NCBI RefSeq assembly: GCF_001673365.1
Contig: NZ_LZLS01000199.1
Location: 1-37,113 of the forward strand
Reading direction: 5' to 3'
Origin: Mycobacterium asiaticum
Lineage (GTDB): Bacteria; Actinomycetota; Actinomycetes; Mycobacteriales; Mycobacteriaceae
Length of the DNA: 37,113 bases
This document shows positions 1 to 9,131 of the stretch, piece by piece. Under the pieces are notes generated by a model. The model was given only the letters and a program-made list of their open reading frames with translations. It was not told the origin of the DNA and did not search any database. The position numbers and the translations under genes were made by a program. The first letter of the stretch is position 1. Every line of letters starts with the position of its first letter.

Positions 1-73
1 GCCGATGCCCATCAGCTCGCCGCGTTCGCGCTTGGCGGCCTGCTCGGCGCGCAGCGAGTCGTAGCCGATCATG
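1..73. repeat. Inverted repeat arm at the window edge, antisense to coxL
   Basis: Bases 1-73 are an exact reverse complement of 411-483, which lie inside coxL. The match stops at base 74. The last ten bases, GCCGATCATG (64-73), also fit the true coxL reading (Ala-Asp-His before Gly-Ala-Phe-Asn), so the join probably lies at this short shared stretch. This looks like a fold-back chimera or assembly error at a contig end rather than natural sequence, because it would replace the expected upstream coxL codons by antisense ones. Confidence 0.9.
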
Positions 74-1476
74 GCGCGTTCAACGGCACTGCCGCGCCGG
101 TGAAGTATCCGGCCGGTTTCTTCGGGGTGTTCACCGGCAGCTACGACCTGGAGGCGGCCTACTGCCACATGACCGCCGTGTACACCAACAAGGCGCCCGG
201 CGGGGTGGCCTACGCGTGCTCATTCCGGATCACCGAGGCCGTCTACTTCGTAGAGCGGTTGGTGGACTGCCTGGCCTACGACCTGAAGATGGACCCGGCG
301 GAGCTGCGGCTGCGAAACCTGTTGAAACCAAAGCAGTTTCCCTACCAGAGCAAGACCGGCTGGACGTATGACTCGGGTGACTACGAGACCACCATGCGCA
401 AGGCCATGGACATGATCGGCTACGACTCGCTGCGCGCCGAGCAGGCCGCCAAGCGCGAACGCGGCGAGCTGATGGGCATCGGCATGGCGTTCTTCACCGA
501 GGCCGTGGGCGCCGGTCCGCGCAAAGACATGGACATCCTCGGCTTGGGTATGGCCGACGGATGCGAATTGCGGGTGCACCCGACCGGCAAAGCCGTGGTG
601 CGGCTTTCGGTGCAAACCCAGGGCCAGGGGCACGAGACCACATTCGCGCAGATCGTTGCCGAGGAATTGGGCATCCCGCCCGACGATATCGACGTGGTGC
701 ACGGCGACACCGATCAGACTCCGTTCGGTTTGGGCACCTACGGCAGTCGGTCCACGCCGGTCTCCGGCGCCGCGGCCGCGTTGGTGGCGCGCAAGGTGCG
801 CGACAAAGCCAAGATCATCGCGTCGGGAATGCTCGAGGTCTCGGTGGCCGACTTGGATTGGCAGAAGGGCAAGTTCCACGTCAAGGGCGACCCGTCGGCC
901 GCCGTGACCATTCAGGACATCGCGATGCGCGCCCACGGTGCCGGCGATCTGCCCGAGGGTCTCGAGGGTGGGCTGGATGCCCAAATCTGCTACAACCCAT
1001 CGAATCTCACCTATCCGTACGGTGCCTATTTCTGTGTGGTGGACGTGGATCCTGGCACCGGAGTGGTGAAGGTGCGACGCTTCCTGGCCGTCGACGACTG
1101 CGGCACCCGGATCAACCCGATGATCATCGAGGGACAGGTGCACGGCGGCATCGTCGACGGTATCGGCATGGCGCTGATGGAGATGATCGCCTTCGACGAG
1201 GACGGCAACTGCCTCGGTGGCTCGCTGATGGACTATCTGATCCCGACCGCTTTGGAGGTGCCGCACCTGGAGACCGGGTTCACCGTGACGCCGTCGCCGC
1301 ATCACCCGATCGGTGCCAAGGGTATCGGCGAATCGGCGACCGTGGGATCACCGCCCGCGGTCGTCAACGCGGTGGTGGATGCGTTGGCGCCGTTCGGAGT
1401 TCGGCACGCCGACATGCCTCTGACGCCGTCGCGGGTATGGGAGGCCATGCAGGGTCGAGCCAGGCCGCCAATCTAG
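64..1476 (+). CDS. coxL: Aerobic CO dehydrogenase large (molybdenum) subunit, form I, 5'-partial
   Basis: This is the catalytic subunit of the molybdenum-copper CO dehydrogenase, which oxidises CO to CO2 and feeds electrons to respiration. About 470 C-terminal residues are present of the roughly 800 usual. The active-site loop reads AYACSFR, with its Cys codon at 217-219. It matches the form I signature AYxCSFR of true CO dehydrogenases, not the form II loop AYRGAGR. Near the C-terminus GAKGIGESATVGSPPA carries the conserved catalytic Glu of the xanthine oxidase family. The frame stays open to base 1, but codons before about 64 are antisense sequence from a fold-back repeat and are not real coxL. 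The stop touches the next gene's ATG, as expected in a cox operon. The medium and small subunit genes would lie outside the window. Confidence 0.93.
   Translation, partial: ADHGAFNGTAAPVKYPAGFFGVFTGSYDLEAAYCHMTAVYTNKAPGGVAYACSFRITEAVYFVERLVDCLAYDLKMDPAELRLRNLLKPKQFPYQSKTGWTYDSGDYETTMRKAMDMIGYDSLRAEQAAKRERGELMGIGMAFFTEAVGAGPRKDMDILGLGMADGCELRVHPTGKAVVRLSVQTQGQGHETTFAQIVAEELGIPPDDIDVVHGDTDQTPFGLGTYGSRSTPVSGAAAALVARKVRDKAKIIASGMLEVSVADLDWQKGKFHVKGDPSAAVTIQDIAMRAHGAGDLPEGLEGGLDAQICYNPSNLTYPYGAYFCVVDVDPGTGVVKVRRFLAVDDCGTRINPMIIEGQVHGGIVDGIGMALMEMIAFDEDGNCLGGSLMDYLIPTALEVPHLETGFTVTPSPHHPIGAKGIGESATVGSPPAVVNAVVDALAPFGVRHADMPLTPSRVWEAMQGRARPPI
411..483. repeat. Inverted repeat partner inside coxL
   Basis: This is the second arm of the 73-bp perfect inverted repeat, separated from the first by 337 bp. 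Here it is in its natural place within the coxL reading frame, so this copy is the original and the copy at the window start is the extra one. Confidence 0.9.
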
Positions 1477-2346
1477 ATGAAGATCAGTGAGCGCGCTCAG
1501 CAGTTGATCGCCGCGCGTAAACCGTTCGTGCGGGCGACGGTGGTTCGCGCCCAGCAGCCCACCTCTGCGTCCCCGGGCGATGAAGCAATTCTGTTGGCGG
1601 ACGGCACCATTGAGGGATTCGTCGGCGGCCAGTGTGCGCAGAACTCGGTGCGCAAGGCCGCACTGGGGGTGCTGCAGGCCGGTGAGAGCGTGTTGCTGCG
1701 GGTGCTGCCCGACGGGGACGTGCATTTCCCGGAGGCGCCTGGCGCGTGCGTGGTGGTCAACCCATGTTTGTCCGGTGGGTCGCTGGAGATCTTCCTTGCA
1801 CCACAACTGCCGTCCCCGCTGGTTCGGATCTTTGGTTCTACGCCGATCGCCGACGCCTTGATCGACGTGTGCGGTGTGCTGGGCTATGACGCGCGTCGAG
1901 ACGCCGATCTGGCGGACGCGACAGCGGTGGTGATCGCCAGCCACGGCGGTCCGGAGGCCGAAATCATCCGCGCCGCACTCGATCACGATGTCCAGTACAT
2001 CGGCCTGGTAGCCAGCAAGGTTCGTGGCGCTTCGATCCTGGGTGAACTCGACATCAGTGAGGCCGAGCGGTCCCGTATTCACACCCCCGTCGGGATGCCG
2101 ATCGGCGCCAAGACGCCGCCGGAGATCGCGGTCGCCATCGCCGCGGAACTCATCGCCACGCTGCGCGACGGCGGCCTGGCCCGGCCCGCGCGGGCCGACG
2201 AGGTCCGGCGGGAAGCGGTCGACCCGATCTGCGGCATGACGGTGAGCATCGATGCGGCGACTGAGCATGTGCAGCTGGCCGGTACGGATTACTGGTTCTG
2301 CTGCTCGAGATGCCGCACCGCGTTCGTCGAACGTGAAGGCCTATGA
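1477..2346 (+). CDS. XdhC/CoxF-family maturation factor with C-terminal YHS domain
   Basis: The 289-residue product matches the XdhC/CoxI/CoxF family, which helps insert the mature molybdenum cofactor into xanthine oxidase-type enzymes. The N-terminal XdhC domain (about 15-110) contains EGFVGGQCAQNSVRKA. A Rossmann-like XdhC_C domain follows (about 115-235), with VVIASHGGPEAEIIRAAL and the segment YIGLVASKVRGASILGEL. The last 45 residues form a small YHS-type metal-binding domain, VDPICGMTV followed by WFCCSRCRTAF, an add-on whose cysteines could bind a metal. The ATG directly follows the coxL stop, and the stop overlaps the next ATG (CTATGA). It corresponds by position to Rv0372c as I remember that locus. 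Confidence 0.85.
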   Translation: MKISERAQQLIAARKPFVRATVVRAQQPTSASPGDEAILLADGTIEGFVGGQCAQNSVRKAALGVLQAGESVLLRVLPDGDVHFPEAPGACVVVNPCLSGGSLEIFLAPQLPSPLVRIFGSTPIADALIDVCGVLGYDARRDADLADATAVVIASHGGPEAEIIRAALDHDVQYIGLVASKVRGASILGELDISEAERSRIHTPVGMPIGAKTPPEIAVAIAAELIATLRDGGLARPARADEVRREAVDPICGMTVSIDAATEHVQLAGTDYWFCCSRCRTAFVEREGL

Positions 2347-2438
2347 CCGAGACGCGCGAATTGCCGGTGGACTCCCCGGTCCCGCTGGATGTGGACACCT
2401 GGGACGATTACCGTCGACTGCTGGCTACCGCGTTATGA
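2343..2438 (+). pseudogene. Remnant of a MobA/MocA-like nucleotidyltransferase gene, internally deleted
   Basis: A 31-codon frame starts at an ATG that overlaps the upstream stop and ends in a TGA that overlaps the next gene's ATG. It therefore keeps both natural operon junctions. Its translation, MTETRELPVDSPVPLDVDTW and then DDYRRLLATAL, ends like MobA/MocA-type cytidylyltransferases, whose C-termini carry a 'LDVDTWDDYRRL' type segment. The nucleotide-binding N-terminus (LAAGxSxRxG) and the middle of the roughly 190-residue protein are missing. I infer an in-frame deletion that left the start and the tail. The full gene would act on molybdopterin for CO dehydrogenase, so its loss bears on whether the enzyme can mature. 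A peptide this short is unlikely to be catalytic. Confidence 0.7.
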
Positions 2439-3304
2439 CGTTCACCAGCCCGCAGGATGTGGTCGCGCGTTTCGACGAGCAGGACTACCTGCTGGACACC
2501 GGCACCGCATCGGCAATTTACCTCGCGGTGACGATGGGCAGGCCGCTGCTGCTCGAAGGTGAGCCCGGCGTCGGCAAGACCACCGCAGCCAAAACGCTTG
2601 CCGCGGTGTTGAAAACACCGCTGGTCCGGCTGCAGTGTTATGAAGGCTTGACCGCCAGCGAGGCGCTCTACGACTGGAACTACCAGCGTCAGCTGCTGTC
2701 CATCCGGTTAGCCGAGGCCAGTGGCGCCGGTATCGCCGAGGGCGATCTGTACACCGAGGCCTACTTGCTGGACCGGCCCATCCTGCAATGCGTGCGATAT
2801 CGCGGCGAGACACCGGCGGTCTTGCTGATCGACGAAATCGACCGCGCCGACGACGAATTCGAGGCGCTGCTGCTGGAGTTCCTCGGTGAATCCGCGGTCA
2901 CCATTCCCGAGCTCGGCACGTTCGTCGCCGAACGCCCGCCCATCGTCGTGCTTACCTCCAACCGCAGCCGTGACCTGCATGACGCCCTGCGCCGACGGTG
3001 TCTGTACCACTGGATCGACTACCCGGAACCGGCGCGTGCTGCCACCATCGTGCGGCGCACAGTGCCGGGCGCCACCGCGCCGCTGATCGAACACGCAACT
3101 CAATTCGTCGGCGCGACAAGGGAACTCGATTTAGACAAACCACCGGGGCTGGCCGAGACAATCGACTGGGTCGCCGCTTTGGTTTCGCTTGGCGTGGCCG
3201 AACTGGTAGATCCGTCCGCCCTGATCAGTCTCGGGGCGCTGGCCAAGACACCCGACGACCGCACGCTCATCCACGATGCGCTGGTCGAATACAGTCGCAC
3301 ATGA
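2435..3304 (+). CDS. coxD: MoxR-type AAA+ ATPase, CoxD-like
   Basis: The 289-residue AAA+ ATPase is of the MoxR family; CoxD members act in assembling the copper-sulphur-molybdenum site of CO dehydrogenase together with the VWA protein CoxE. Walker A is GEPGVGKT (residues 42-49) and Walker B is VLLIDEIDRADDEFE (near 130). A sensor-like LTSNRSRDLHDALRRRC follows, typical of MoxR proteins. The start at ATG 2435 overlaps the stop of the preceding remnant (ATGA), which is better than the longer open frame upstream because that frame runs through the XdhC gene. The stop TGA is 13 nt before coxG. It corresponds to Rv0370c by order. Confidence 0.9.
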   Translation: MTFTSPQDVVARFDEQDYLLDTGTASAIYLAVTMGRPLLLEGEPGVGKTTAAKTLAAVLKTPLVRLQCYEGLTASEALYDWNYQRQLLSIRLAEASGAGIAEGDLYTEAYLLDRPILQCVRYRGETPAVLLIDEIDRADDEFEALLLEFLGESAVTIPELGTFVAERPPIVVLTSNRSRDLHDALRRRCLYHWIDYPEPARAATIVRRTVPGATAPLIEHATQFVGATRELDLDKPPGLAETIDWVAALVSLGVAELVDPSALISLGALAKTPDDRTLIHDALVEYSRT

Positions 3305-3317
3305 AAGGACGTCAAGG

Positions 3318-3980
3318 ATGAAGATCGCCAACCAGTTCACCGTCAGCGCGCCGATCGAGCGCGCCTGGGACGTGCTCTGTGACCTGGAGCGGGTCATTCC
3401 GTTGATGCCCGGGGCACAGTTCACCGGCCACGAGGGCGACGACTACCTGGGCAAGGTCAAGGTCAAGGTCGGCCCGGTGACCAGTGAGTTCAGTGGCAAG
3501 GTGCATTTCGTCGAGCAGGATCAGGCCCAGTATCGCGCCGTCTTCGACGCCAAGGGCAAGGAGGCGCGCGGCACCGGCAACGCGGCGGCCACGGTGACCG
3601 CTCAGTTGCAGGAGGCAGGCGAGCAGACCAACGTCACAGTCGACACAGATCTGAAGATCGTCGGCAAGCTCGCGCAGTTCGGCAGCGGCATGCTGCAGCA
3701 GGTATCGGAAAAACTGTTGGCCCAGTTTGTGGAATCGCTGGAAGCCGAACTCGCCGCCCAGTCACCGACTGAGTCGCCCGACGTCGGAGCCGACGGAGAG
3801 GAGCCGATTCCGGCCTGGCCGGTGAACCCAGTCCCCGGAACCCGTGTCAATGCCGCCGAGCCCGAACCCATCGACCTGCTCGAACTCGCCGGCGGAGACC
3901 AACTCAAGAAGTACGGTGCCCTAGCGCTGGCAGTGCTCGCCGTGCTGGCGCTGATCACGGTGCTGCGCCGGCGGCACTGA
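3318..3980 (+). CDS. coxG: CoxG-like SRPBCC protein with C-terminal membrane anchor
   Basis: The 220-residue protein starts MKIANQFTVSAPIERAWDVL, the opening strand and helix of the CoxG/SRPBCC lipid-binding fold, which spans about residues 1-150. A Pro/Glu-rich linker follows, and then one hydrophobic helix (about 196-214) ending in RRRH, which fits a C-terminal inner membrane anchor. CoxG proteins are thought to attach CO dehydrogenase to the membrane and bind quinone, so the gene fits the operon. The start at 3318 has AAAGGAC about eight bases upstream; the longer open frame reaching back to 3276 would overlap coxD without an SD sequence. Confidence 0.9.
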   Translation: MKIANQFTVSAPIERAWDVLCDLERVIPLMPGAQFTGHEGDDYLGKVKVKVGPVTSEFSGKVHFVEQDQAQYRAVFDAKGKEARGTGNAAATVTAQLQEAGEQTNVTVDTDLKIVGKLAQFGSGMLQQVSEKLLAQFVESLEAELAAQSPTESPDVGADGEEPIPAWPVNPVPGTRVNAAEPEPIDLLELAGGDQLKKYGALALAVLAVLALITVLRRRH

Positions 3981-3983
3981 ACC

Positions 3984-5297
3984 ATGGTGACGACCGTGCC
4001 CAGCCCGGCCCTGCTGCGCGGCGTCGATCTGGCGGCGTTCGCGACCGCCTTGGTGGCCCGGCTGCGCGCTTCGGGAGTGTTGGTATCGGCAAGCGGCCAA
4101 ACGACTTTCGTGCGATCACTGCAGCATCTGGTGCCCCACGACGCGTCGTCGCTGTATTGGGCTGCCCGGCTCACCCTGGTCAACCGGATGGACGATCTGG
4201 TGATCTTCGACGCCGTCTTCGCGGCCGTTTTCGGCACCGCAGCGCGAGACCACACGAATTCGGATGCGTCGCTGCCGTTGCCGGGTCCGCGCACCCCCGC
4301 GGCGGGCGTCGTGCAGCACACCGATAGCCGATCCGGGAGCACGACTGCGCAGCTGCCCTGGGCCACCCGCGCAGCTGATCGGTCCGAGGGCGGCACGGCC
4401 ATCCAGTTGCCCGACTTTCTGCCCAGCCACATCGCCGCGCTGGCCGACGAACCCTTCGACCAGTTCGACCCCGACGATTTACGGCTGCTCGGCGACTGGT
4501 TGCAGAACTCGATGTGGGCCTGGCCGCAGCGGCGCAGTCTGCGGTCACAGGCCAGTCCGCACGGCAAACGGATCGACTTGCGCGCCACGATGAGCGCTTC
4601 GCGCTCCACCGGTTGGGACACCGTCACATTGGCGCGAACCCGGCCCCGCCGCCGGCCCAGGCGGGTGGTCCTGGTCTGCGACGTGAGCCGCTCGATGCAG
4701 CCTTTCGCCACCGTCTACCTGCACCTGATGCGGGCGGCCATGTTGCGCCAGACGGTGACCCGGCCCGAGGTGTTCGCGTTCTCGACGTCACTAACCCGGC
4801 TCACCGCGGTGTTGTCCCATCGATCCGCTGAGGTCGCCCTGGAACGTGCCAACGCCAAGGTGATCGATCGCTACGGCGGCACCTTCGTCGGTCGCAGTGT
4901 CGACGCGTTGCTCAAGCCTCCGCACGGCAACTCACTACGCGGCGCCGTGGTGATCATCGCTTCCGACGGTTGGGACAGTGATCCGCCGCATGTGCTCGAT
5001 CATGCACTCGCCCGGTTGCGCCGCCGCGCTCACACGTTGGTGTGGCTCAATCCGCGTGCCGCACAGCGCGATTACCAGCCACTGGCGGGCTCCATGGCGG
5101 CGGCCCTGCCCTACTGCGACCTGTTCCTGCCCGCGCATTCGCTGCGCGCGTTGGGGGAGGTGCTGCGGGTCATAGGCGGGTCAGGCCTGAGTCGCCGCGG
5201 TGGTCCCAACCATCGCAGCGCCCCGCGAACCGAACCAGGCCGCGGTTTCCGACGCGAAAAGTCGCGGTGCGGTTCGGCTCGCGGCAAAGAGGCCTAA
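3984..5297 (+). CDS. coxE: CoxE-like VWA domain protein
   Basis: The 437-residue protein is of the CoxE/YeaD type with a C-terminal von Willebrand A domain. The MIDAS metal site DVSRS is at residues 233-237 (VVLVCDVSRSMQPF). The Thr loop is probably in RYGGTFVGRS, and the Asp motif is IIASDGWDSD. CoxE works with the CoxD ATPase in maturing CO dehydrogenase. It starts four bases after the coxG stop and is the last gene of the cox cluster. The final 40 residues are Arg/Ser-rich, look unstructured, and may be specific to this lineage. Confidence 0.88.
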   Translation: MVTTVPSPALLRGVDLAAFATALVARLRASGVLVSASGQTTFVRSLQHLVPHDASSLYWAARLTLVNRMDDLVIFDAVFAAVFGTAARDHTNSDASLPLPGPRTPAAGVVQHTDSRSGSTTAQLPWATRAADRSEGGTAIQLPDFLPSHIAALADEPFDQFDPDDLRLLGDWLQNSMWAWPQRRSLRSQASPHGKRIDLRATMSASRSTGWDTVTLARTRPRRRPRRVVLVCDVSRSMQPFATVYLHLMRAAMLRQTVTRPEVFAFSTSLTRLTAVLSHRSAEVALERANAKVIDRYGGTFVGRSVDALLKPPHGNSLRGAVVIIASDGWDSDPPHVLDHALARLRRRAHTLVWLNPRAAQRDYQPLAGSMAAALPYCDLFLPAHSLRALGEVLRVIGGSGLSRRGGPNHRSAPRTEPGRGFRREKSRCGSARGKEA

Positions 5298-5315
5298 CGC
5301 GGCGACTTAGCCGCG
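5298..5315 (+). terminator. Short hairpin after coxE
   Basis: CGCGGC-GACTTA-GCCGCG forms a six-base-pair GC stem with a six-base loop right after the coxE stop, followed by CTGTTCTT. It is a weak intrinsic terminator candidate at the end of the cox operon. Confidence 0.35.
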
Positions 5316-5355
5316 CTGTTCTTCGTACGCCGCTGTTAGGGCAGGATCGGCAGGT

Positions 5356-6471
5356 ATGGATCAGGTATGGGCGAACCGGGCTGCCAGTTCTGAAACCGCT
5401 GTTACGCAGCGCAACCTGAGCCGGCTGTGGGGACTGCCCGGTACTCAGCTGGGGGTGGTGGCGTGGCCGTCGCAACGCCGGGACCGGCTGTTCGGCACCT
5501 GGCACTACTGGTGGCAGGCGCACCTGCTCGACTGTCTGGTCGACGCGCAGCTGCGCGACCCGCAGCCGGAACGTCGCACCCGCATCAACCGGCAGATCCG
5601 CTCGCACCGGCTACGCAACACCCTGCGATGGACCAACAGCTACTACGACGACATGGCGTGGCTGGCGCTGGCCCTCGAACGCGCGGATCGCCTGGTCGGT
5701 GTGGAACGCAGCCGCGCCCTGCGCACGCTGGCCAAGCAGTTCATCAACGCGTGGGTGCCCGAAGACGGCGGCGGCATCCCGTGGCGCAAGCAGGACCAGT
5801 TCTTCAACGCACCCGCCAACGGCCCGGTCGGCATCTTCTTGACCCGGTATGGGGGACACCTGCGGCGGGCCCAGCAGATGGCCGACTGGCTCGACGAAAC
5901 CCTGATCGACCCCGAGACCCACCTGGTGTTGGACGGCATCAAGGACGGCTCGCTGGTGCGCGCCCAGTACACCTACTGCCAGGGTGTCGTGCTGGGACTG
6001 GAGACCGAACTGGCCAAGCGCACTCATGACGACAGGCATGGAGCGCGGGTGCATCGGCTGGTCGCGGCGGTCAAGGAGCATATGGCCCCCAGCGGTGTGC
6101 TCAAGAGCGCTGGCGGCGGTGACGGCGGTCTGTTCGGCGGCATCACCGCGCGTTACCTGGCCCTGGTCGCCACCGATCTGCCGGGTGACACTCCGGAGGC
6201 TGAAACGGCCCGCGACACCGCCCGCGACATCGTGCTGTCCTCGGCGAAGTCGGCGTGGGACTACCGCCAGTCGGTGGACGGGCTACCGGTTTTCGGCGCG
6301 TTCTGGGATCGCGACGCGGAGATACCCGACGCCGGCGGTCAAGAGGCGCAGTTCGTCGCGGGCGCCGTCAACAGCTCCGAGATTCCCGAACGGGACCTGT
6401 CGGTGCAGCTTTCGGGCTGGATGCTGATGGAAGCCGCGCACACCGTCGCGCTCGTCAAGTCAGTCGGGTAG
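5356..6471 (+). CDS. Glycoside hydrolase family 76-like protein
   Basis: The 371-residue protein has the alpha/alpha-barrel signature of GH76 (endo-alpha-1,6-mannanase). The tandem acids of the active site appear in NSYYDDMAWLALAL (Asp98-Asp99), preceded by GTWHYWWQAHLLDC. I see no signal peptide, so if it acts on mannan or lipomannan it does so in the cytoplasm or leaves by another route. It starts 58 bp after coxE and overlaps the convergent dedA gene by 12 bp. It corresponds to Rv0365c. The genes I remember between Rv0365c and Rv0368c in H37Rv are absent here. Confidence 0.85.
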   Translation: MDQVWANRAASSETAVTQRNLSRLWGLPGTQLGVVAWPSQRRDRLFGTWHYWWQAHLLDCLVDAQLRDPQPERRTRINRQIRSHRLRNTLRWTNSYYDDMAWLALALERADRLVGVERSRALRTLAKQFINAWVPEDGGGIPWRKQDQFFNAPANGPVGIFLTRYGGHLRRAQQMADWLDETLIDPETHLVLDGIKDGSLVRAQYTYCQGVVLGLETELAKRTHDDRHGARVHRLVAAVKEHMAPSGVLKSAGGGDGGLFGGITARYLALVATDLPGDTPEAETARDTARDIVLSSAKSAWDYRQSVDGLPVFGAFWDRDAEIPDAGGQEAQFVAGAVNSSEIPERDLSVQLSGWMLMEAAHTVALVKSVG

Positions 6472-7149
6472 CGGCACCGGGGCTTCGGTCTCCGCTGTGT
6501 CGGCTTTGCCGCCGCGCCGGCGTGCCCGGTAGGCGCGAAACGCCGCGATGAAAGCCGGGATCATGGACACGAACAGAATGCCCAGGATGATCTTTTCCAG
6601 ATTTTCGTTGACGAACGGCACGGTGCCCAGGAAGTAGCCGGCCACCGTTACGCCGCCGCCCCACAGAATGCCACCGACGATGTCGAAGGCCAGGTAGACC
6701 GGGTAGCGCATGTACGACACCCCGGCCACGACCGGCGTGAAGGTCCGCACGAACGGCAAGAACCTGGCCAGGATGATCGCCCACGGACCGTACTTTTCGA
6801 AGAAGGCGTGCGACTCGGTCACATAGTGCTTCTTGAAGAACCGCGAGTCTTCCTTCTTGAACAGCGCCGGGCCGATGCGCCGCCCGATGAAATAGCCGGT
6901 CTGGTCACCCAGAATGGCGACCACCGCGACCGCGGGCGCCAAGACCCAGATATCGAGCGTCCCCTTGGCGGCCAGCAATCCACCGGTGAACAACAGCGAC
7001 TCGCCCGGCAGCAGCGGAAACAGCAACCCCGTCTCGACGAAGACGATGACCAGGATGGTCGGCAGCACCGCGGAGGCGAACAAACCCTCGGGTCCAATCC
7101 AGAACATCGGGTCGAGGATGCCGCCCGACGCCATCACGGTGGTGCTCAT
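6460..7149 (-). CDS. DedA-family membrane protein
   Basis: The 229-residue polytopic membrane protein belongs to the DedA/VTT family, linked to lipid flipping and membrane homeostasis. Two family hallmarks are visible: the acidic re-entrant loop ETGLLFPLLPGESLLFTGG and the arginine motif ILARFLPFVRTFTPVVAG. The C-terminus after the last helix is charged (YRARRRGGKADT) and probably cytoplasmic. It is transcribed away from fba, with about 60 bp between the two starts. It corresponds to Rv0364. Confidence 0.9.
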   Translation of the reverse strand: MSTTVMASGGILDPMFWIGPEGLFASAVLPTILVIVFVETGLLFPLLPGESLLFTGGLLAAKGTLDIWVLAPAVAVVAILGDQTGYFIGRRIGPALFKKEDSRFFKKHYVTESHAFFEKYGPWAIILARFLPFVRTFTPVVAGVSYMRYPVYLAFDIVGGILWGGGVTVAGYFLGTVPFVNENLEKIILGILFVSMIPAFIAAFRAYRARRRGGKADTAETEAPVPLPD

Positions 7150-7211
7150 GACGCTTCAACATACCGGCGTTGCCATACTGGATAGGCCAAGCCTTCCCAG
7201 AGGAGTCCTTC

Positions 7212-8237
<1,026 letters not shown>

Positions 8238-8243
<6 letters not shown>

Positions 8244-8259
8244 GCCGAGCAGCCTAACT
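8238..8259. terminator. Perfect palindrome over two convergent stop codons, bidirectional terminator
   Basis: AGTTAGGC-CGAGCA-GCCTAACT has eight-base-pair perfect arms and a six-base loop. It covers the fba stop codon in one arm and the stop codon of the opposing gene in the other. This position and symmetry fit a bidirectional terminator. The arms resemble iron-box half sites, but the spacing does not fit, and an operator at the 3' ends of two genes makes little sense. Confidence 0.6.
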
Positions 8260-9060
8260 GGACTGGCAGATCTTCCACTGATCGTCGCGGAACTGCAGGT
8301 CGAGGCTGCGCGTCGAGCGGACCTGCGGGTCGTAAGCCATGAACGTGGTGATGTTGGCCTCGGCGTGCTGCCCGTTCACGACGACCTGGTCGATGCTGGC
8401 GATGACGGGATACTGCTTGGCCGCCGACACCCGCTGGTAGGTATCCGACCAGGCTTTCTCGTCGTACTCCACGTAGCCGTCACGGGTGGTGCCGCAGGTG
8501 ATGGTGCGCAGCGCAGTCAAGTCCCCTCGCTGCACCGCGACGTCGAAGTTCTGGATGGTCTGCCTGACCCGGTCTTCCTGCGAAGCTTTCGCACCCTTGC
8601 TGCGGGTCAGCAGGACGGTGCCGAAGATGGCGATCGCCGCGATCGCCAGGACGATCACCACGATCGCCAATACCCAGCCCCAGTTGCGGTGCTTGAGCGC
8701 CTGCTTCGCTCCATCGCGAGGCGGAATAGACTGCGGGACCGCGGTTTTCGGCGGCAGCGGGGGCGGGGGCGGAGCCGGCGGGTTGGTCGCCGCGGGTCGC
8801 GTCTCGAAGACCTCGGTGGCAGCCTCCGGGGCGGTGGCGATCACCTGGGTCTCTTTGGCGTCGAAGCCGGGGGCGGTGAAGCGGCGTTCGGGTTGCCCGT
8901 CTGGGACGGTTGCATCGGCAGCCTCGTCTGGGTCGCGTTTGACGATCGCCAGCGTCTCGGTTTCTGCGTCACCGCCTTGGAGCGGGTGGGCCTCGGTAGC
9001 CTCGTCCGACCGGGCGGTGGAGTCCGTGCCGTCGCGATCGGGCTCGGGTGCGTTGGGCAT
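8254..9060 (-). CDS. Single-pass membrane protein with Pro-rich cytoplasmic region, Rv0361-like
   Basis: The 268-residue protein has three parts. An acidic N-terminus (1-100) ends in a proline run (PPAPPPPPLPP). One membrane helix (about 127-150, WGWVLAIVVIVLAIAAIAIFGTVLL) follows. A probably extracytoplasmic domain of about 115 residues contains two cysteines, TCGTT and the terminal KICQSS, which may pair. The fold of the last domain resembles the small NTF2-like/DUF4878 domains of mycobacterial membrane proteins. Its role is unknown. In H37Rv as I remember it, an mgtE magnesium transporter gene separates this gene from fba; here the two are only 10 bp apart. Confidence 0.75.
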   Translation of the reverse strand: MPNAPEPDRDGTDSTARSDEATEAHPLQGGDAETETLAIVKRDPDEAADATVPDGQPERRFTAPGFDAKETQVIATAPEAATEVFETRPAATNPPAPPPPPLPPKTAVPQSIPPRDGAKQALKHRNWGWVLAIVVIVLAIAAIAIFGTVLLTRSKGAKASQEDRVRQTIQNFDVAVQRGDLTALRTITCGTTRDGYVEYDEKAWSDTYQRVSAAKQYPVIASIDQVVVNGQHAEANITTFMAYDPQVRSTRSLDLQFRDDQWKICQSS

Positions 9061-9131
9061 GAGTGGAGCTTAGCGACCCAACACCCGGATGGCGTGATGG
9101 TGGAGGTAGCTGAATTGGCAGAATGGGCCGC

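Noticed and set aside
220..1305. 361-codon open frame on the minus strand over coxL
   Set aside because: It is an antisense shadow of coxL. It also explains why the inverted copy at 1-73 stays open in frame with coxL.
64..1476. Form II (CODH-like) large subunit
   Set aside because: The active-site loop is AYACSFR with Cys, the form I pattern, not AYRGAGR.
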